NCBI GenBank assembly: GCA_965276665.1
Contig: OZ255620.1
Coordinates: 2,108,001-2,172,000, forward strand
Origin: CAWGJC01 sp965276665
GTDB lineage: Bacteria > Pseudomonadota > Alphaproteobacteria > Acetobacterales > Acetobacteraceae
Direction: 5' to 3'
DNA: 64,000 nucleotides
The notes beneath the pieces are model-generated. The model saw nothing but the letters and a program-made list of their open reading frames with translations, was not told where the DNA came from and searched no databases. How positions within the stretch are numbered: position 1 is the stretch's first letter; each line of letters starts with the position of its first letter. The translations under genes and the position numbers were made by a program. Positions 25,436 through 34,006 of the stretch are shown here, piece by piece.

Positions 25436-26314
25436 CTAGCTTGCCTGCCACGACTTTGCCGTCGCGCTGGCGAAATCGCGATAGGAGCGCGGCGCATGGC
25501 CGAGCAGCGCGGTCAGGCGAGCGATCTCGGCCGGGCTCGCGACGGCGCCATCCTGCTGGTAGCGGTTCATCATCAGCCGCATGTCGTAGGCCTGCCAGCC
25601 CGGCGCGAACGCCTTCATCCTCTGCTCCAGCACCCGCAGATCATCGCCCGCGTAGTGGATCGGCTTGCCCAGCACATCGCCCCAGAGCGCGGCCAGTCCC
25701 GGGCCGGTGAGGCTGTCGGGACCGACCAGCTCGACGATCTCGCGCGGCAGGGGCTCGGCCGCCCGCTCGCGACGGAGCAGCTCGGAGGCCGCCACCTCGG
25801 CGATGTCGCGGATGTCCACCATCGAGATGCCTTTCTGGCCGACCTGCATGCCGTAAACGCCGGCGCCAAGCAGCGCATCCTTCTGCCGCACATCGTTCTG
25901 GATGTAGTACGCCGGGCGTAGAATCGTCGCCGGGATGCCGCATTGCTCGATCATCCGCTCGACCGTGTATTTGCCGGTGAAATGCGGGACATCGGTGTAT
26001 TCGGCGCCCTTGAACACGGACAGATAGACAACGCGGCGCAGCCCGGCCTCGCGCGCCAGGTTGAGCGCGACCAGCGCCTGGGTGAGTTCGTCGGCGACAT
26101 TGGGCACCAGAAGGAACAGCGTGCTCACCCCGGCAAGCGCGCCGCGCATCGCCTCGACATCGGCGAGGTCGCCTTTCACCGGGCTGACACCCGCGGGCAG
26201 CCGCGCCTGCTCGGGCGAGCGGGTCAATGCGCGGACCGCGACGCCCTCGCCGGCGAGATTGGCCACCACCTGCGTGCCGATGGTGCCGGTGCTGCCGGTG
26301 ACGAGAATGGTCAT
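25436..26314 (-). CDS. NmrA-like NAD(P)-binding atypical SDR
   Basis: 292-residue NAD(P)H-binding protein of the NmrA/YtfG group of atypical short-chain dehydrogenases. The dinucleotide-binding motif is TGSTGTIGTQVVANL at the N-terminus. KGDLADVEAMRGAL and STLFLLVPNVADE follow, then VVYLSVFKGAEYTDVPHFTGKYTVERMI and the typical TILRPAYYIQN. ATG 26314 follows AAGGAGAA. The classical SDR Tyr-Lys pair is not obvious, in keeping with this subgroup, which acts as quinone reductases or redox sensors. It is divergent from a LysR gene that probably regulates it. Confidence 0.85.
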   Translation of the reverse strand: MTILVTGSTGTIGTQVVANLAGEGVAVRALTRSPEQARLPAGVSPVKGDLADVEAMRGALAGVSTLFLLVPNVADELTQALVALNLAREAGLRRVVYLSVFKGAEYTDVPHFTGKYTVERMIEQCGIPATILRPAYYIQNDVRQKDALLGAGVYGMQVGQKGISMVDIRDIAEVAASELLRRERAAEPLPREIVELVGPDSLTGPGLAALWGDVLGKPIHYAGDDLRVLEQRMKAFAPGWQAYDMRLMMNRYQQDGAVASPAEIARLTALLGHAPRSYRDFASATAKSWQAS

Positions 26315-26432
26315 GGTGCTTCTCCTTGCTGACTCCCCGGGGTCTTGATCCGGGCGTGATGTTCGGGGGCGACGAATGGCCGCCCGCGCTCCCAAGTGGA
26401 CCATTCCGCTCAAGGATCACAGGCACTAGGTT

Positions 26433-26449
26433 TGGAACACGCCGTCCCA
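26433..26449. promoter_or_regulatory. inverted repeat upstream of lysR
   Basis: TGGAAC, five bases, then GTCCCA form an inverted repeat (5 of 6 positions) 15 bp before the LysR start. It may be the LysR binding site controlling both divergent genes. Confidence 0.25.
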
Positions 26450-26463
26450 CTGGTGGATCAGAC

Positions 26464-27342
26464 ATGGATTTGCCCGCCCTCGCCGATTTCATCCTGGTGG
26501 CCGCCCATGGCGGGTTCGGACGCGCCAGCCGCGCCAGCGGCAAGCCGAAGGCGACGCTCTCCCGCCGGGTCATGGAGCTCGAGGAGGCGCTTGGCGTCCG
26601 GCTGCTGGAACGCGGCGCGCGCACGCTCAAGCTCACCGGGGAGGGCAGCACGCTGTTCGCGCGCACGCAGGGATTGCTGCGGGAGATCGCGGAGGTCGGC
26701 GAGGCCATCAGCACGGGCTCGGACCGTCCGCGGGGCCGGCTTCGCGTCAGCGCGCCGCTGCTGCTCGCCCATGTCGCGCTCGGCCGCATCGGCGCGGGCT
26801 TCGCGCGCGATTACCCGGAGGTGCAGCTCGAGATCACGGCGGAGGACAAAATCGTCGATCCGGTCGAGGAGGGGTACGACGTGGTCATCCGCATCAACCC
26901 GACGCCGGATGAGCGTCTGATCGGCCGCTGCTTTCTGCACGACACGTTGATGGTGGCGGCGCACCCCTCCATGCCGCGGCCCGTCACCGCTGGACGCGAG
27001 GCGTCAATCCCGGCGGTCGTGCTCACCACCACGCCGCCCGGCACCATCTGGCGGGTCGCGAACGGGAACCGCACCGAGAGCTTCCTGGCCGAGCCGGTCC
27101 TCCGCCTCTCCTCTCTGCTCATGGTGCGCGATGCGGTGCTGGCCGGCGCCGGTGTCGGCCTGCTGCCGCGCTTCATGGTGGCGAGCGAGGTGGATGCGGG
27201 CCGCCTCGTCTGCTGGGGCGCCGTCGAGGACAGGCCGGTCGCGATCTGGGCGCTGCACCCCTCGCGCCGGCTCGTCAGCAGCAAGGTGACGGCATTCCTC
27301 CGCTGCCTCATGGACGCGTTCCCGAACCGGCTGCTCGAATGA
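26464..27342 (+). CDS. LysR-family transcriptional regulator
   Basis: 292-residue LysR-type regulator. The winged helix-turn-helix lies in the first 60 residues (FILVAAHGGFGRASRASGKPKATLSRRVMELEEALGVRLLERG). The effector domain follows (GRLRVSAPLLLAHVALGRI, EEGYDVVIRINPTPDERLIGR, AGAGVGLLPRFM). In this subgroup the first helix commonly reads SFTRAAxxLG; here the serine is replaced by glycine. ATG 26464 is the natural start of the domain. It is divergent from the NmrA-like oxidoreductase gene, the usual layout for a LysR regulator and its target. Confidence 0.88.
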   Translation: MDLPALADFILVAAHGGFGRASRASGKPKATLSRRVMELEEALGVRLLERGARTLKLTGEGSTLFARTQGLLREIAEVGEAISTGSDRPRGRLRVSAPLLLAHVALGRIGAGFARDYPEVQLEITAEDKIVDPVEEGYDVVIRINPTPDERLIGRCFLHDTLMVAAHPSMPRPVTAGREASIPAVVLTTTPPGTIWRVANGNRTESFLAEPVLRLSSLLMVRDAVLAGAGVGLLPRFMVASEVDAGRLVCWGAVEDRPVAIWALHPSRRLVSSKVTAFLRCLMDAFPNRLLE

Positions 27343-27453
27343 CGCGCGCGGAGGCAAGCGCGCCGCCTGCATGAGCCTCCGGATCACCGCATGCGGTTTG
27401 CGGCTAATCTGGGAGAGCGCCGCGCGGCCGAACCCTGCACAGGAGCCAGCAGC

Positions 27454-27785
27454 ATGAAGCCGCACGTGATCTGCCCCATGGTCTCCTCCCTTGACGGCCG
27501 GCTCGCGCTCGGCCGCTGGACCGCAAGCACGGATGGCAGCCGCGACGATTGGCCGGCGCTGTATGCCGCGCTCCATGAGCGGCTCGACGGCGATGCCTGG
27601 ATCATCGGCCGGGTGACGATAGCCGAAATCATCCGGGCCGGGGATCGACGGCGACCACGCCGCGGCCCAGCTCGGCCGCGACGTTCCCGACAGCCATCTC
27701 GCGGAGCTCGGCAATCTCGCTCACCGCCTGCGAGACGCTGGCGCATGGCACGATGCATCTGCGCTACGCGATGCGCCCCGGCTAG
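27454..27785 (+). pseudogene. remnant of a RibD C-terminal/dihydrofolate reductase-like gene
   Basis: The first about 60 codons from ATG 27454 read as a normal start of the RibD-C/DHFR-like reductase family (KPHVICPMVSSLDGRLALGRW, DGDAWIIGRVTIAE). The frame then drifts into arginine-rich nonsense. Family-like pieces continue in the other two frames: GDHAAAQLGRDVPDSHLAEL from 27650 and TACETLAHGTMHLRYAMRPG up to TAG 27783-27785. At least two frameshifts and a large internal deletion are therefore needed, as a full member is roughly 200-240 residues. The terminal TAG is also the end of a family 2 repeat. Confidence 0.75.
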
Positions 27786-27812
27786 AGCATTTCAGTAAGT
27801 CGGCGCCGGTCA
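27782..27812 (+). repeat. TAGAGCATTTTCA repeat, family 2, copy c
   Basis: CTAGAGCATTTCAGTAAGTC followed by GGCGCCGGTCA. It lies between the reductase remnant and the convergent SDR gene. Both genes end inside it: TAG 27783-27785 on the plus strand and TGA 27810-27812 on the minus strand. Confidence 0.75.
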
Positions 27813-28550
27813 GAGTTCCTGCGCGGTCGGCCGAAACAGGATCTCGTTGACGTCGACATCGTCGGGCTGGCTCATCGCGAAGGCCACCATGCGCGCGAAG
27901 GAATCCGCCGGAATCGCGAAATCCTTGTAGAATTGCTGAATGCTTCCGGCCGTGTCGGCGTCGGTGACGCTGTCGGGTAGCTCGGATGCGACCGCGCCGG
28001 GTGAGATCACCGTGGTGCGGATCCCGTGGGGTTTCACCTCCTGGCGCAACCCTTCGGACAGCATGCGCACCGCGGCCTTGGTCGCCGCGTAGACTGCGCT
28101 TCCCGGGCGCACCTTGTGCCCGGCGACCGAGGACACGTTGATGATGTGGCCGCTCTTCTGCCGTGTCATGTGCGGCAGCGCGGCGGCGATGCCGTACAGC
28201 ACGCCCTTGAGGTTGACGTCGATCATCCGGTCCCAGTCATCCACCTTGCCGCGCTCGAGACGCGATTGCGGCATCAGCCCGGCATTGTTGAGGATCACGT
28301 CGATGCGGCCATGCGTCGCGACCGCGCCATCGACGAAGCGCCTGACCTGCTCGCGGTCGGTGACGTCGACCTGCACCGCGGCATCCGCCGGCAGGCCGAG
28401 CGCCGCGACGAGCGCGCGGAGCCGGTCGAGGCGCCGCGCGCCCAGGACCAACTTCGCCCCCAGCTCCGCCAGATGACGCGCGGTGGCCTCGCCGAGACCG
28501 CTGCTCGCACCGGTGATGACGACGACCTTGTTCTCGATGTTCTGGGTCAT
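27810..28550 (-). CDS. short-chain dehydrogenase/reductase (SDR)
   Basis: 246-residue classical SDR. The cofactor motif is VVVITGASSGLGEATA, then NNAGLMPQS, and the active-site Ser and Tyr-Lys are in NVSSVAGHKVRPGSAVYAATKAA. The Arg-rich GARRLDRLRAL after the second strand favours NADP(H). ATG 28550 is the natural start; an open frame continues upstream to 28742 but does not resemble this family. Proteins of this type (YdfG-like) reduce small hydroxy or keto compounds; the substrate is not deducible. The stop is inside a family 2 repeat. Confidence 0.88.
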   Translation of the reverse strand: MTQNIENKVVVITGASSGLGEATARHLAELGAKLVLGARRLDRLRALVAALGLPADAAVQVDVTDREQVRRFVDGAVATHGRIDVILNNAGLMPQSRLERGKVDDWDRMIDVNLKGVLYGIAAALPHMTRQKSGHIINVSSVAGHKVRPGSAVYAATKAAVRMLSEGLRQEVKPHGIRTTVISPGAVASELPDSVTDADTAGSIQQFYKDFAIPADSFARMVAFAMSQPDDVDVNEILFRPTAQEL

Positions 28551-28863
28551 GGCTCGATCCTTGTTCCAGATGGTTGAGCGGCCGCTCGCCGCCTCCATCT
28601 GCTCGGTGTAACGCGCGTCCTGCCGCATGATCCCGGATGCGCGCGCGATTTCGGCGAGGCACCGGCGGCGGCCCCGAGCGCCCTCGCCGCGCCCGATGCG
28701 GGCGAGCAGGCCGATGAGCGCGGTCATTGCCGCGACATTCACGCGGCGGCATTCTTCCCTATAATCGGACGCGCGGCCGGCTCATGCGCCGGCTCATGCG
28801 TTGGTCCGTCCTGGGCGCGCAGCGCGTCAGCGGCTGCTCGCCGAAGCAAGCCTCACGGGAGAG
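28551..28863. other. divergent intergenic region
   Basis: 313 bp between the divergently transcribed SDR and ABC binding-protein genes. It should contain promoters for both, but no clear -35/-10 pair or repeat stands out. A minus-strand open frame fills 28551-28742 without recognisable protein similarity. Confidence 0.4.
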
Positions 28864-29889
28864 ATGATGGGTCAGTTCGCGACGCCACCCTTCGCGCTCG
28901 GGCGCCGCGCCGCCATGGCCGGCGGCCTGGCGTTGGCCGCACGCGCGCGCGCGGCCGACCGGCCGACGATCCGCCTCGGGCTCGTGCAATTCGGCACCGT
29001 CCAGTGGATCGCCGAGATCATCCGCCGCCATGGGCTGGACGCGGCGCATGGCTTCACCCTCGCGACCGTGCCGCTCGCCACCACCGATGCCGGTCGGGTC
29101 GCCATCATGGCCGGCGAGGCCGACATCGCCGTGCTGGACTGGCCGTTCGTCGCGGTCCAGCGCGGCGCCGGCACCAAGCTGTGCTTCGCGCCGTTCTCGT
29201 CATCCTCGGGCGGCGTCGTGGTGCGGGCGGGTGCCGCCATCCACGCGCTCGCCGATTTGAAGGGAACGCGGCTCGGCGTGGCGGGCGGCCCGGTAGACAA
29301 ATCCTGGCTCGTCGTGCAGGCGGCGTCCCGCCGGCAGACCGGGCTCGACCTCGCCAAATCGGCCGAGCTCGCGTACGGCGCGCCGCCGCTGCTCGACGCC
29401 AAGCTGGAACAGGGCGAGCTCGACGCGGTGCTCACCTTCTGGAATTTCGCCGCGAAGCTGGAATCGGAGGGCTGCGTCGAGGCGGTCTCGGTCGCCGATT
29501 GCGCGATGGCGCTCGGCCTGCCGCCGCGCCTCGACCTGATCGGCTTCGTGTTCCGCGAGGACTGGGCGACGGGCGCCGGTTCCGGCATCGACGCCTTCTT
29601 CGCCGCCGCCGCGCAGGCCGAACGGATGCTCGCCGCCTCGTCCGAGGATGCGTCCAGAGATTGGCAGGCGATCCGGCCGCTGATGGGCGCGCCGGATGAC
29701 GCGTTGTTCGCTCGCCTGCGCGCGCGCTTCTCGGCGGGCGTCGCGACCTTGCCCGACGCGGCGACGCAGGAGCGCGATGCCGCGCGCCTGTTCGCGATCC
29801 TGAAGGAAACCGGCGGGATTCGGGCGACCGGCGGGCTCGAGAGCCTGCCGCCAGGGATATTCTGGCATAGCGGGCATGAAGCGGGCTGA
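28864..29889 (+). CDS. NitT/TauT-type ABC importer, solute-binding protein
   Basis: 341-residue periplasmic binding protein of the NMT1/THI5/SsuA-like group. The N-terminus FALGRRAAMAGGLALAARARAA is a signal sequence with a twin arginine and could be Tat-dependent. The mature protein starts near ADRPTIRLGLVQFGTVQW; ADIAVLDWPFVAVQRG and LKGTRLGVAGGPVDKSWL are typical of the fold. The start is ATG 28864 or 28867 after GGGAGAG. The last 14 bp overlap the permease gene. Relatives import nitrate, taurine, sulfonates or pyrimidine precursors. Here a sorbosone-type dehydrogenase follows the operon, so the ligand may instead be an unusual small organic compound. Confidence 0.82.
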   Translation: MMGQFATPPFALGRRAAMAGGLALAARARAADRPTIRLGLVQFGTVQWIAEIIRRHGLDAAHGFTLATVPLATTDAGRVAIMAGEADIAVLDWPFVAVQRGAGTKLCFAPFSSSSGGVVVRAGAAIHALADLKGTRLGVAGGPVDKSWLVVQAASRRQTGLDLAKSAELAYGAPPLLDAKLEQGELDAVLTFWNFAAKLESEGCVEAVSVADCAMALGLPPRLDLIGFVFREDWATGAGSGIDAFFAAAAQAERMLAASSEDASRDWQAIRPLMGAPDDALFARLRARFSAGVATLPDAATQERDAARLFAILKETGGIRATGGLESLPPGIFWHSGHEAG

Positions 29890-30694
29890 GCTGCGTCCCG
29901 CCTGGGGCGCGCTCACCCGGTTGAGCGGCCTCGCCGGATTTGTCGTCCTCTGGTTTCTCATCGCCCATGGTTTTGGATCCGGGGACGTCGGATTGGGGGG
30001 CTCAGGGTTGGGGGGCGCCGGTTCCGGGACTGCCCTGCCCTCACCTCTCCGCGTCGCTTCCTTCGCCTGGCGGGCGACGGCAGATGGCGAGCTGCCGCGC
30101 CAGATGGGGGCGACGCTGCTGCGCGTCGTCGCCGCGTTCGCCTGCGCGATGGCTGCCGGCAGCGTGCTGGGCTATGCGATGGGGCGATCGCCGCGGGTGA
30201 ACGCGGTCGTCGATCCATTGCTGGTGATCGCGCTCAACCTGCCGCTGCTGGTGGTGGTGGTCCTCGCCTATATCTGGGTCGGCCTCAACGATGTCGCCGC
30301 GGTGCTCGCCGTGGTGGTGGCGAAGACGCCGACCGTGGTGGTGACGATCCGCGAAGGCGCCCGCGCGCTCGATCCCGGCCTCGACGAGATGGCAAGCGTG
30401 TTTCGCGTGCCGGCGCTGAAGCGCCTGCGCGCGGTGGTGCTGCCGCAGATGGCGCCCTATCTCGCGGCGGCCGGCAGGGGCGGCCTCTCAATCACCTGGA
30501 AGATCGTCCTTGTCGTCGAGTTGCTCGGGCGGCCGAACGGCGTCGGCTTCGCGCTGAATACCTATTTCCAGAATTTCGACGTGACCGGGATCATCGCCTA
30601 CGGCCTCGCCTTTGCGATCGTCATGCTGCTCGTCGAGGCGGCGTTGTTGCAGCCTCTCGAGCGGCGAGCGCGCGTCTGGCGGGATGATGCTTGA
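29876..30694 (+). CDS. NitT/TauT-type ABC importer, permease
   Basis: 272-residue permease of the SsuC/TauC type with about six helices. The conserved cytoplasmic loop reads REGARALDPGLDEMASVFRV followed by LPQMAPYL. A glycine-rich insertion (GSGDVGLGGSGLGGAGSG) after the first helix is unusual and probably a flexible periplasmic loop. The gene overlaps the binding-protein gene by 14 bp and the ATPase gene by 11 bp, so all three are coupled. Confidence 0.87.
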   Translation: MKRAELRPAWGALTRLSGLAGFVVLWFLIAHGFGSGDVGLGGSGLGGAGSGTALPSPLRVASFAWRATADGELPRQMGATLLRVVAAFACAMAAGSVLGYAMGRSPRVNAVVDPLLVIALNLPLLVVVVLAYIWVGLNDVAAVLAVVVAKTPTVVVTIREGARALDPGLDEMASVFRVPALKRLRAVVLPQMAPYLAAAGRGGLSITWKIVLVVELLGRPNGVGFALNTYFQNFDVTGIIAYGLAFAIVMLLVEAALLQPLERRARVWRDDA

Positions 30695-31478
30695 CGCGCG
30701 GATGCTCGATGCGCCGATGCTCGATGCGCGGATCGGGGCCAAGCGCCTGCCCTCCGGCGAGATCCTGCTGCGTGACGTCACCCTCGCCGCGGCGCCGGGC
30801 GAGATCGTGGCGCTGCTCGGCGCGTCCGGTTCCGGCAAGACCACGATGCTGCGCATCCTGCTCGGTCTGGACGGCGATTTCGACGGCACGGTCCGGCGCA
30901 CGGCCCAGCGTGTCGGCGCGATGTTTCAGGAACCGCGCCTGCTGCCATGGCGCACGATCGGCGACAATATCCGGCTGGTGGCGCCGCCTGGCGAGCGCAT
31001 GCCGGAGGTCGCGGCACTGCTGAACGATGTGGGGCTGCTTGGGGCCGAGGCGTTGTTTCCACGGCAGGTCTCGCTCGGCATGGCGCGGCGCGCGGCGCTC
31101 GCGCGGGCGCTCGCGGTCTCGCCGGATCTCCTCGTGCTCGACGAGCCGTTCGCCTCGCTCGATCCGAGTGCCGCGGGTCTGATCGCGACGCTGCTGGCGC
31201 GCGGCGCCGCGACCGGGCCCGGTCGCGAACGCGGGCGCGGCGCGGCGCTTGTCATTGCCCTGCACGATGTCGATCGGGCGATGCGGCTCGCGACACGCAT
31301 CATCGTGCTTGCCGGCCGGCCGGCGACGGTTGCGTGCCGGCTCGACATCGCGCCCGATGCGAGCGCGGCGGAGCGGGCGGCGTTTCGCGCGGAATTGATC
31401 CGGCGATTTCCGTTCCTCTCCGACACGGCGCAGAATGATGCCACCGGCGAATCATCCGAACGCCGGGTCGCGGAATAG
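30684..31478 (+). CDS. NitT/TauT-type ABC importer, ATPase
   Basis: 264-residue ATPase of the SsuB/TauB type. Walker A is GASGSGKTT, the Q-loop region is VGAMFQEPRLLPWRT, Walker B is LLVLDEPFASLD and the H-loop is IALHDVDRA. The signature motif is degenerate, reading VSLGMARRAALARAL instead of LSGGxxQR. The N-terminus is built from three 15-bp tandem repeats (30687-30731) encoding MLDAR-MLDAP-MLDAR, each beginning with ATG, so translation could start at several points. The gene overlaps the permease stop. Confidence 0.87.
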   Translation: MMLDARMLDAPMLDARIGAKRLPSGEILLRDVTLAAAPGEIVALLGASGSGKTTMLRILLGLDGDFDGTVRRTAQRVGAMFQEPRLLPWRTIGDNIRLVAPPGERMPEVAALLNDVGLLGAEALFPRQVSLGMARRAALARALAVSPDLLVLDEPFASLDPSAAGLIATLLARGAATGPGRERGRGAALVIALHDVDRAMRLATRIIVLAGRPATVACRLDIAPDASAAERAAFRAELIRRFPFLSDTAQNDATGESSERRVAE

Positions 31479-31546
31479 CGTTTCACCTGCGGTTTCACCG
31501 CATGCCGGTCTCGGCTACCGTGTCGGCGATCAGGGAGAATGGTGCA

Positions 31547-32854
31547 TTGAGCTTTTCCGGCATGTTCGCGCGCGGCGTCGCGCTGGTGGGCGCCACGGCG
31601 CGTGTGAGGCGGCAGCTCAGGGACGGCGCGCCCGTCCCGGCCTGGGGCACCGCCCCGGCAATTCCGACGGCCAAGCCGCAGGGCAGCATCCCGACACTCA
31701 AGATGCCGACCGCCCAGGGATGGCGCGCGGGACAGACGCCGATCGCAGCACCCGGGCTCAAGGTCAATGCCTTTGCGACCGGCCTCAAGCATCCGCGCTG
31801 GATCCATGTGCTGCCGAATGGCGACGTGCTCATCGCGGAATCCACCAGCGTGCCCAGAACGGCGATGCGGAGCGTGTTCGACTACGCGATGGTCACCACC
31901 ATGCGGCGCGCCGGCGCGGTCGGGGTGAGCGCGAACCGCATCATGCGCCTGCGCGGCGCCGATGGCGACGGCGTGGCGGAAACCAGCGAGGTGTTTCTGA
32001 GCGGCCTGAACCAACCCTTCGGCATGGCGCTGCTGGGCGACACATTCTATGTCGGCAACACCGATGGGATCGTCGCCTTTCCCTATGCGGACGATGCCAG
32101 CAAGATCACCGGACCGGGGAAGAAGCTCGTCGATTTCAAGCCGGGCGGCCATTGGACGCGCAGCCTGCTGCCGAGCCCCGACGGCACGCAGCTCTACGCG
32201 GGCGTCGGTTCGAGCAGCAATATCGCCGATAACGGCATGGAAGAAGAAGAAGGCCGCGCCGCGATCCACGTGCTCGACATCGCCACCGGGACGAGCCGCG
32301 TCTTCGCCGGCGGGCTGCGCAACGCCGTCGGCATGGCGTGGGAGCCCAATACCGGTGTGCTCTGGACGGTGGTCAATGAGCGCGACGGGCTGGGTGACGA
32401 GACGCCGCCCGATTACCTGACCTCGGTGCGCGATGGCGGTTTCTACGGCTGGCCCTATTGCTACTGGGGGAAGACGGTGGATGACCGCGTGAAGCAGGAT
32501 GCCGCCGCCGTCGCGAGCGCGATCACGCCGGATTACGCGCTGGGCGGCCATACCGCATCCCTCGGCCTCTGCTGGGTGCCCGCCGGCACCCTGCCCGGCT
32601 TCCCCGACGGCATGGCGATCGGGCAGCACGGGTCCTGGAATCGCAGCACGCTGAGCGGCTACAAGCTCGTCTTCGTGCCGTTCGAGAACGGCCGCCCGTC
32701 CGGCCCGGCGCGGGATATTCTTTCGGGATTCCTCGCCCCCGACGAGAAAGTCTCGTACGGTCGGCCGGTGGGCGTGACGCTCGGCCCCGACAAGTCCCTG
32801 CTGATGGCGGATGACGTCGGCGACGTGATCTGGCGCGTCACCGGCGCGGGCTAG
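31547..32854 (+). CDS. L-sorbosone dehydrogenase-like sugar dehydrogenase (COG2133)
   Basis: 435-residue beta-propeller of the glucose/sorbosone dehydrogenase family, generally PQQ-dependent periplasmic oxidoreductases. Family segments are FATGLKHPRWIHVLPNGDVLIAES, LRGADGDGVAETSEVFLSGLNQPFGMALLGD, FAGGLRNAVGMAWEPNTGVLWTVVNERD and DGGFYGWPYCYWG. The N-terminal hydrophobic stretch is short and no clear signal peptide is seen with the TTG start at 31547, which I chose for the GGGAGAA at 31533. ATG 31502 would add 15 residues. It follows an ABC operon on the same strand. The stop codon TAG is the end of a family 2 repeat. Confidence 0.82.
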   Translation: MSFSGMFARGVALVGATARVRRQLRDGAPVPAWGTAPAIPTAKPQGSIPTLKMPTAQGWRAGQTPIAAPGLKVNAFATGLKHPRWIHVLPNGDVLIAESTSVPRTAMRSVFDYAMVTTMRRAGAVGVSANRIMRLRGADGDGVAETSEVFLSGLNQPFGMALLGDTFYVGNTDGIVAFPYADDASKITGPGKKLVDFKPGGHWTRSLLPSPDGTQLYAGVGSSSNIADNGMEEEEGRAAIHVLDIATGTSRVFAGGLRNAVGMAWEPNTGVLWTVVNERDGLGDETPPDYLTSVRDGGFYGWPYCYWGKTVDDRVKQDAAAVASAITPDYALGGHTASLGLCWVPAGTLPGFPDGMAIGQHGSWNRSTLSGYKLVFVPFENGRPSGPARDILSGFLAPDEKVSYGRPVGVTLGPDKSLLMADDVGDVIWRVTGAG

Positions 32855-32880
32855 AGCATTTTCAGTTAAGTCGGCGCCGC
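32851..32880 (+). repeat. TAGAGCATTTTCA repeat, family 2, copy d
   Basis: CTAGAGCATTTTCAGTTAAG followed by TCGGCGCCGC. Closest to copy c at 27782. It provides the TAG stop of the sorbosone-type dehydrogenase gene. Confidence 0.7.
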
Positions 32881-33056
32881 CGATCCGCCGATAGATCAGG
32901 CTGCCGGATCGCGGCGCGGCGTTGCCTGCGGGACGGATTTGGCGCGCGCTGGCGCTGAGTGGCGGCGGAGGCGCTTGCCCGGTGCGCGACACCTGTGACT
33001 TAATCCCCCGCACGGCCGCAAAGATGGCCGAATAGGGAACGTTCAGGAGGCCGGTC

Positions 33057-34001
33057 ATGAAACGTGCCGTCGCGATGCTGTTCGTAGGGATCGCCGTGTC
33101 GCTTTGCGGCCCCGCCAGGGCGGAGGACAGCAAATCCCTCGCGCTCGTCACCAACGCCGCCGCGGATTTCTGGACGATCGCGCGGCGCGGCGTCGAGAAG
33201 GCGCAGAAGGAGCATCCCGACTACAAGATGCAGGTGATCGTCACCGGCCAGGCGACGGCGGCCGAGCAGCGCCGCGAGCTCGACGATCTTCTCGCGCGCG
33301 GGATCACCGGCGTGACCATCTCGGTGATCGATCCCGCCAACTCGATCGACGAGCTCAACAAGGTCGCGGCCAAGGCGGTTCTGTTCACCACCGACAGCGA
33401 CGCGCCGAAATCGGACCGGGTCGTGTATATCGGGACGGACAACGTCGCCGCCGGGCGGCAGGCGGGCGCGCAGATCAAGCAGGCGCTCCCGAATGGCGGC
33501 AAGGTCATGATGTTCGTCGGCACGATGGACGCCGACAACGCGCGCGAGCGCGTCGAGGGCATCAAGGACACGCTCGCCGGCAGCAACATCCAGATCGTGG
33601 ACATCCGCACCGACGGCGTCGATTTCGCCAAGGCGAAGTCGAACGTGCAGGATGCGCTTGCCAAGGGCGGTCTCGATTGCCTGGTCGGGCTCTATTCCTA
33701 CAACACGCCGCAGATCTACACGGCGGTGAAGGAGGCCGGCATGTCCGGCAAGATCAAGGTGGTCGGCTTCGACGAGGACCCGCAGACCTTGCGCGGCATC
33801 GCCGACGGCACGGTCCAGTCCACCGTCGTCCAGCAGCCCTACGAGTTCGGCTACCAGTCGATGACCGACACGGTGAAATACCTGAACGGGGACAAATCCT
33901 TCATTCCCGCCAACAAGCAGATCATCATCCCGACCCGCATCATCGACAAAGCGAATGTCGGGGAGTTCCAGGGACAGATGAAGACGCTGCTCGCGCAGTA
34001 G
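33057..34001 (+). CDS. CUT2-type sugar ABC importer, periplasmic binding protein (RbsB-like)
   Basis: 314-residue binding protein with a Sec signal peptide (KRAVAMLFVGIAVSLCGPARA, cleaved near residue 22). The mature protein has the ribose/galactose-binding fold: LALVTNAAADFWTIARRGVEKA, ARGITGVTISVIDPANSID, TDSDAPKSDRVVYIGTDN and VVGFDEDPQTLRGIADGTV. ATG 33057 follows AGGAGG at 33046-33051. Five bases separate it from the ATPase gene. The ligand is probably a monosaccharide or polyol; no catabolic enzyme is encoded alongside to identify it. Confidence 0.9.
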   Translation: MKRAVAMLFVGIAVSLCGPARAEDSKSLALVTNAAADFWTIARRGVEKAQKEHPDYKMQVIVTGQATAAEQRRELDDLLARGITGVTISVIDPANSIDELNKVAAKAVLFTTDSDAPKSDRVVYIGTDNVAAGRQAGAQIKQALPNGGKVMMFVGTMDADNARERVEGIKDTLAGSNIQIVDIRTDGVDFAKAKSNVQDALAKGGLDCLVGLYSYNTPQIYTAVKEAGMSGKIKVVGFDEDPQTLRGIADGTVQSTVVQQPYEFGYQSMTDTVKYLNGDKSFIPANKQIIIPTRIIDKANVGEFQGQMKTLLAQ

Positions 34002-34006
34002 CCGCC

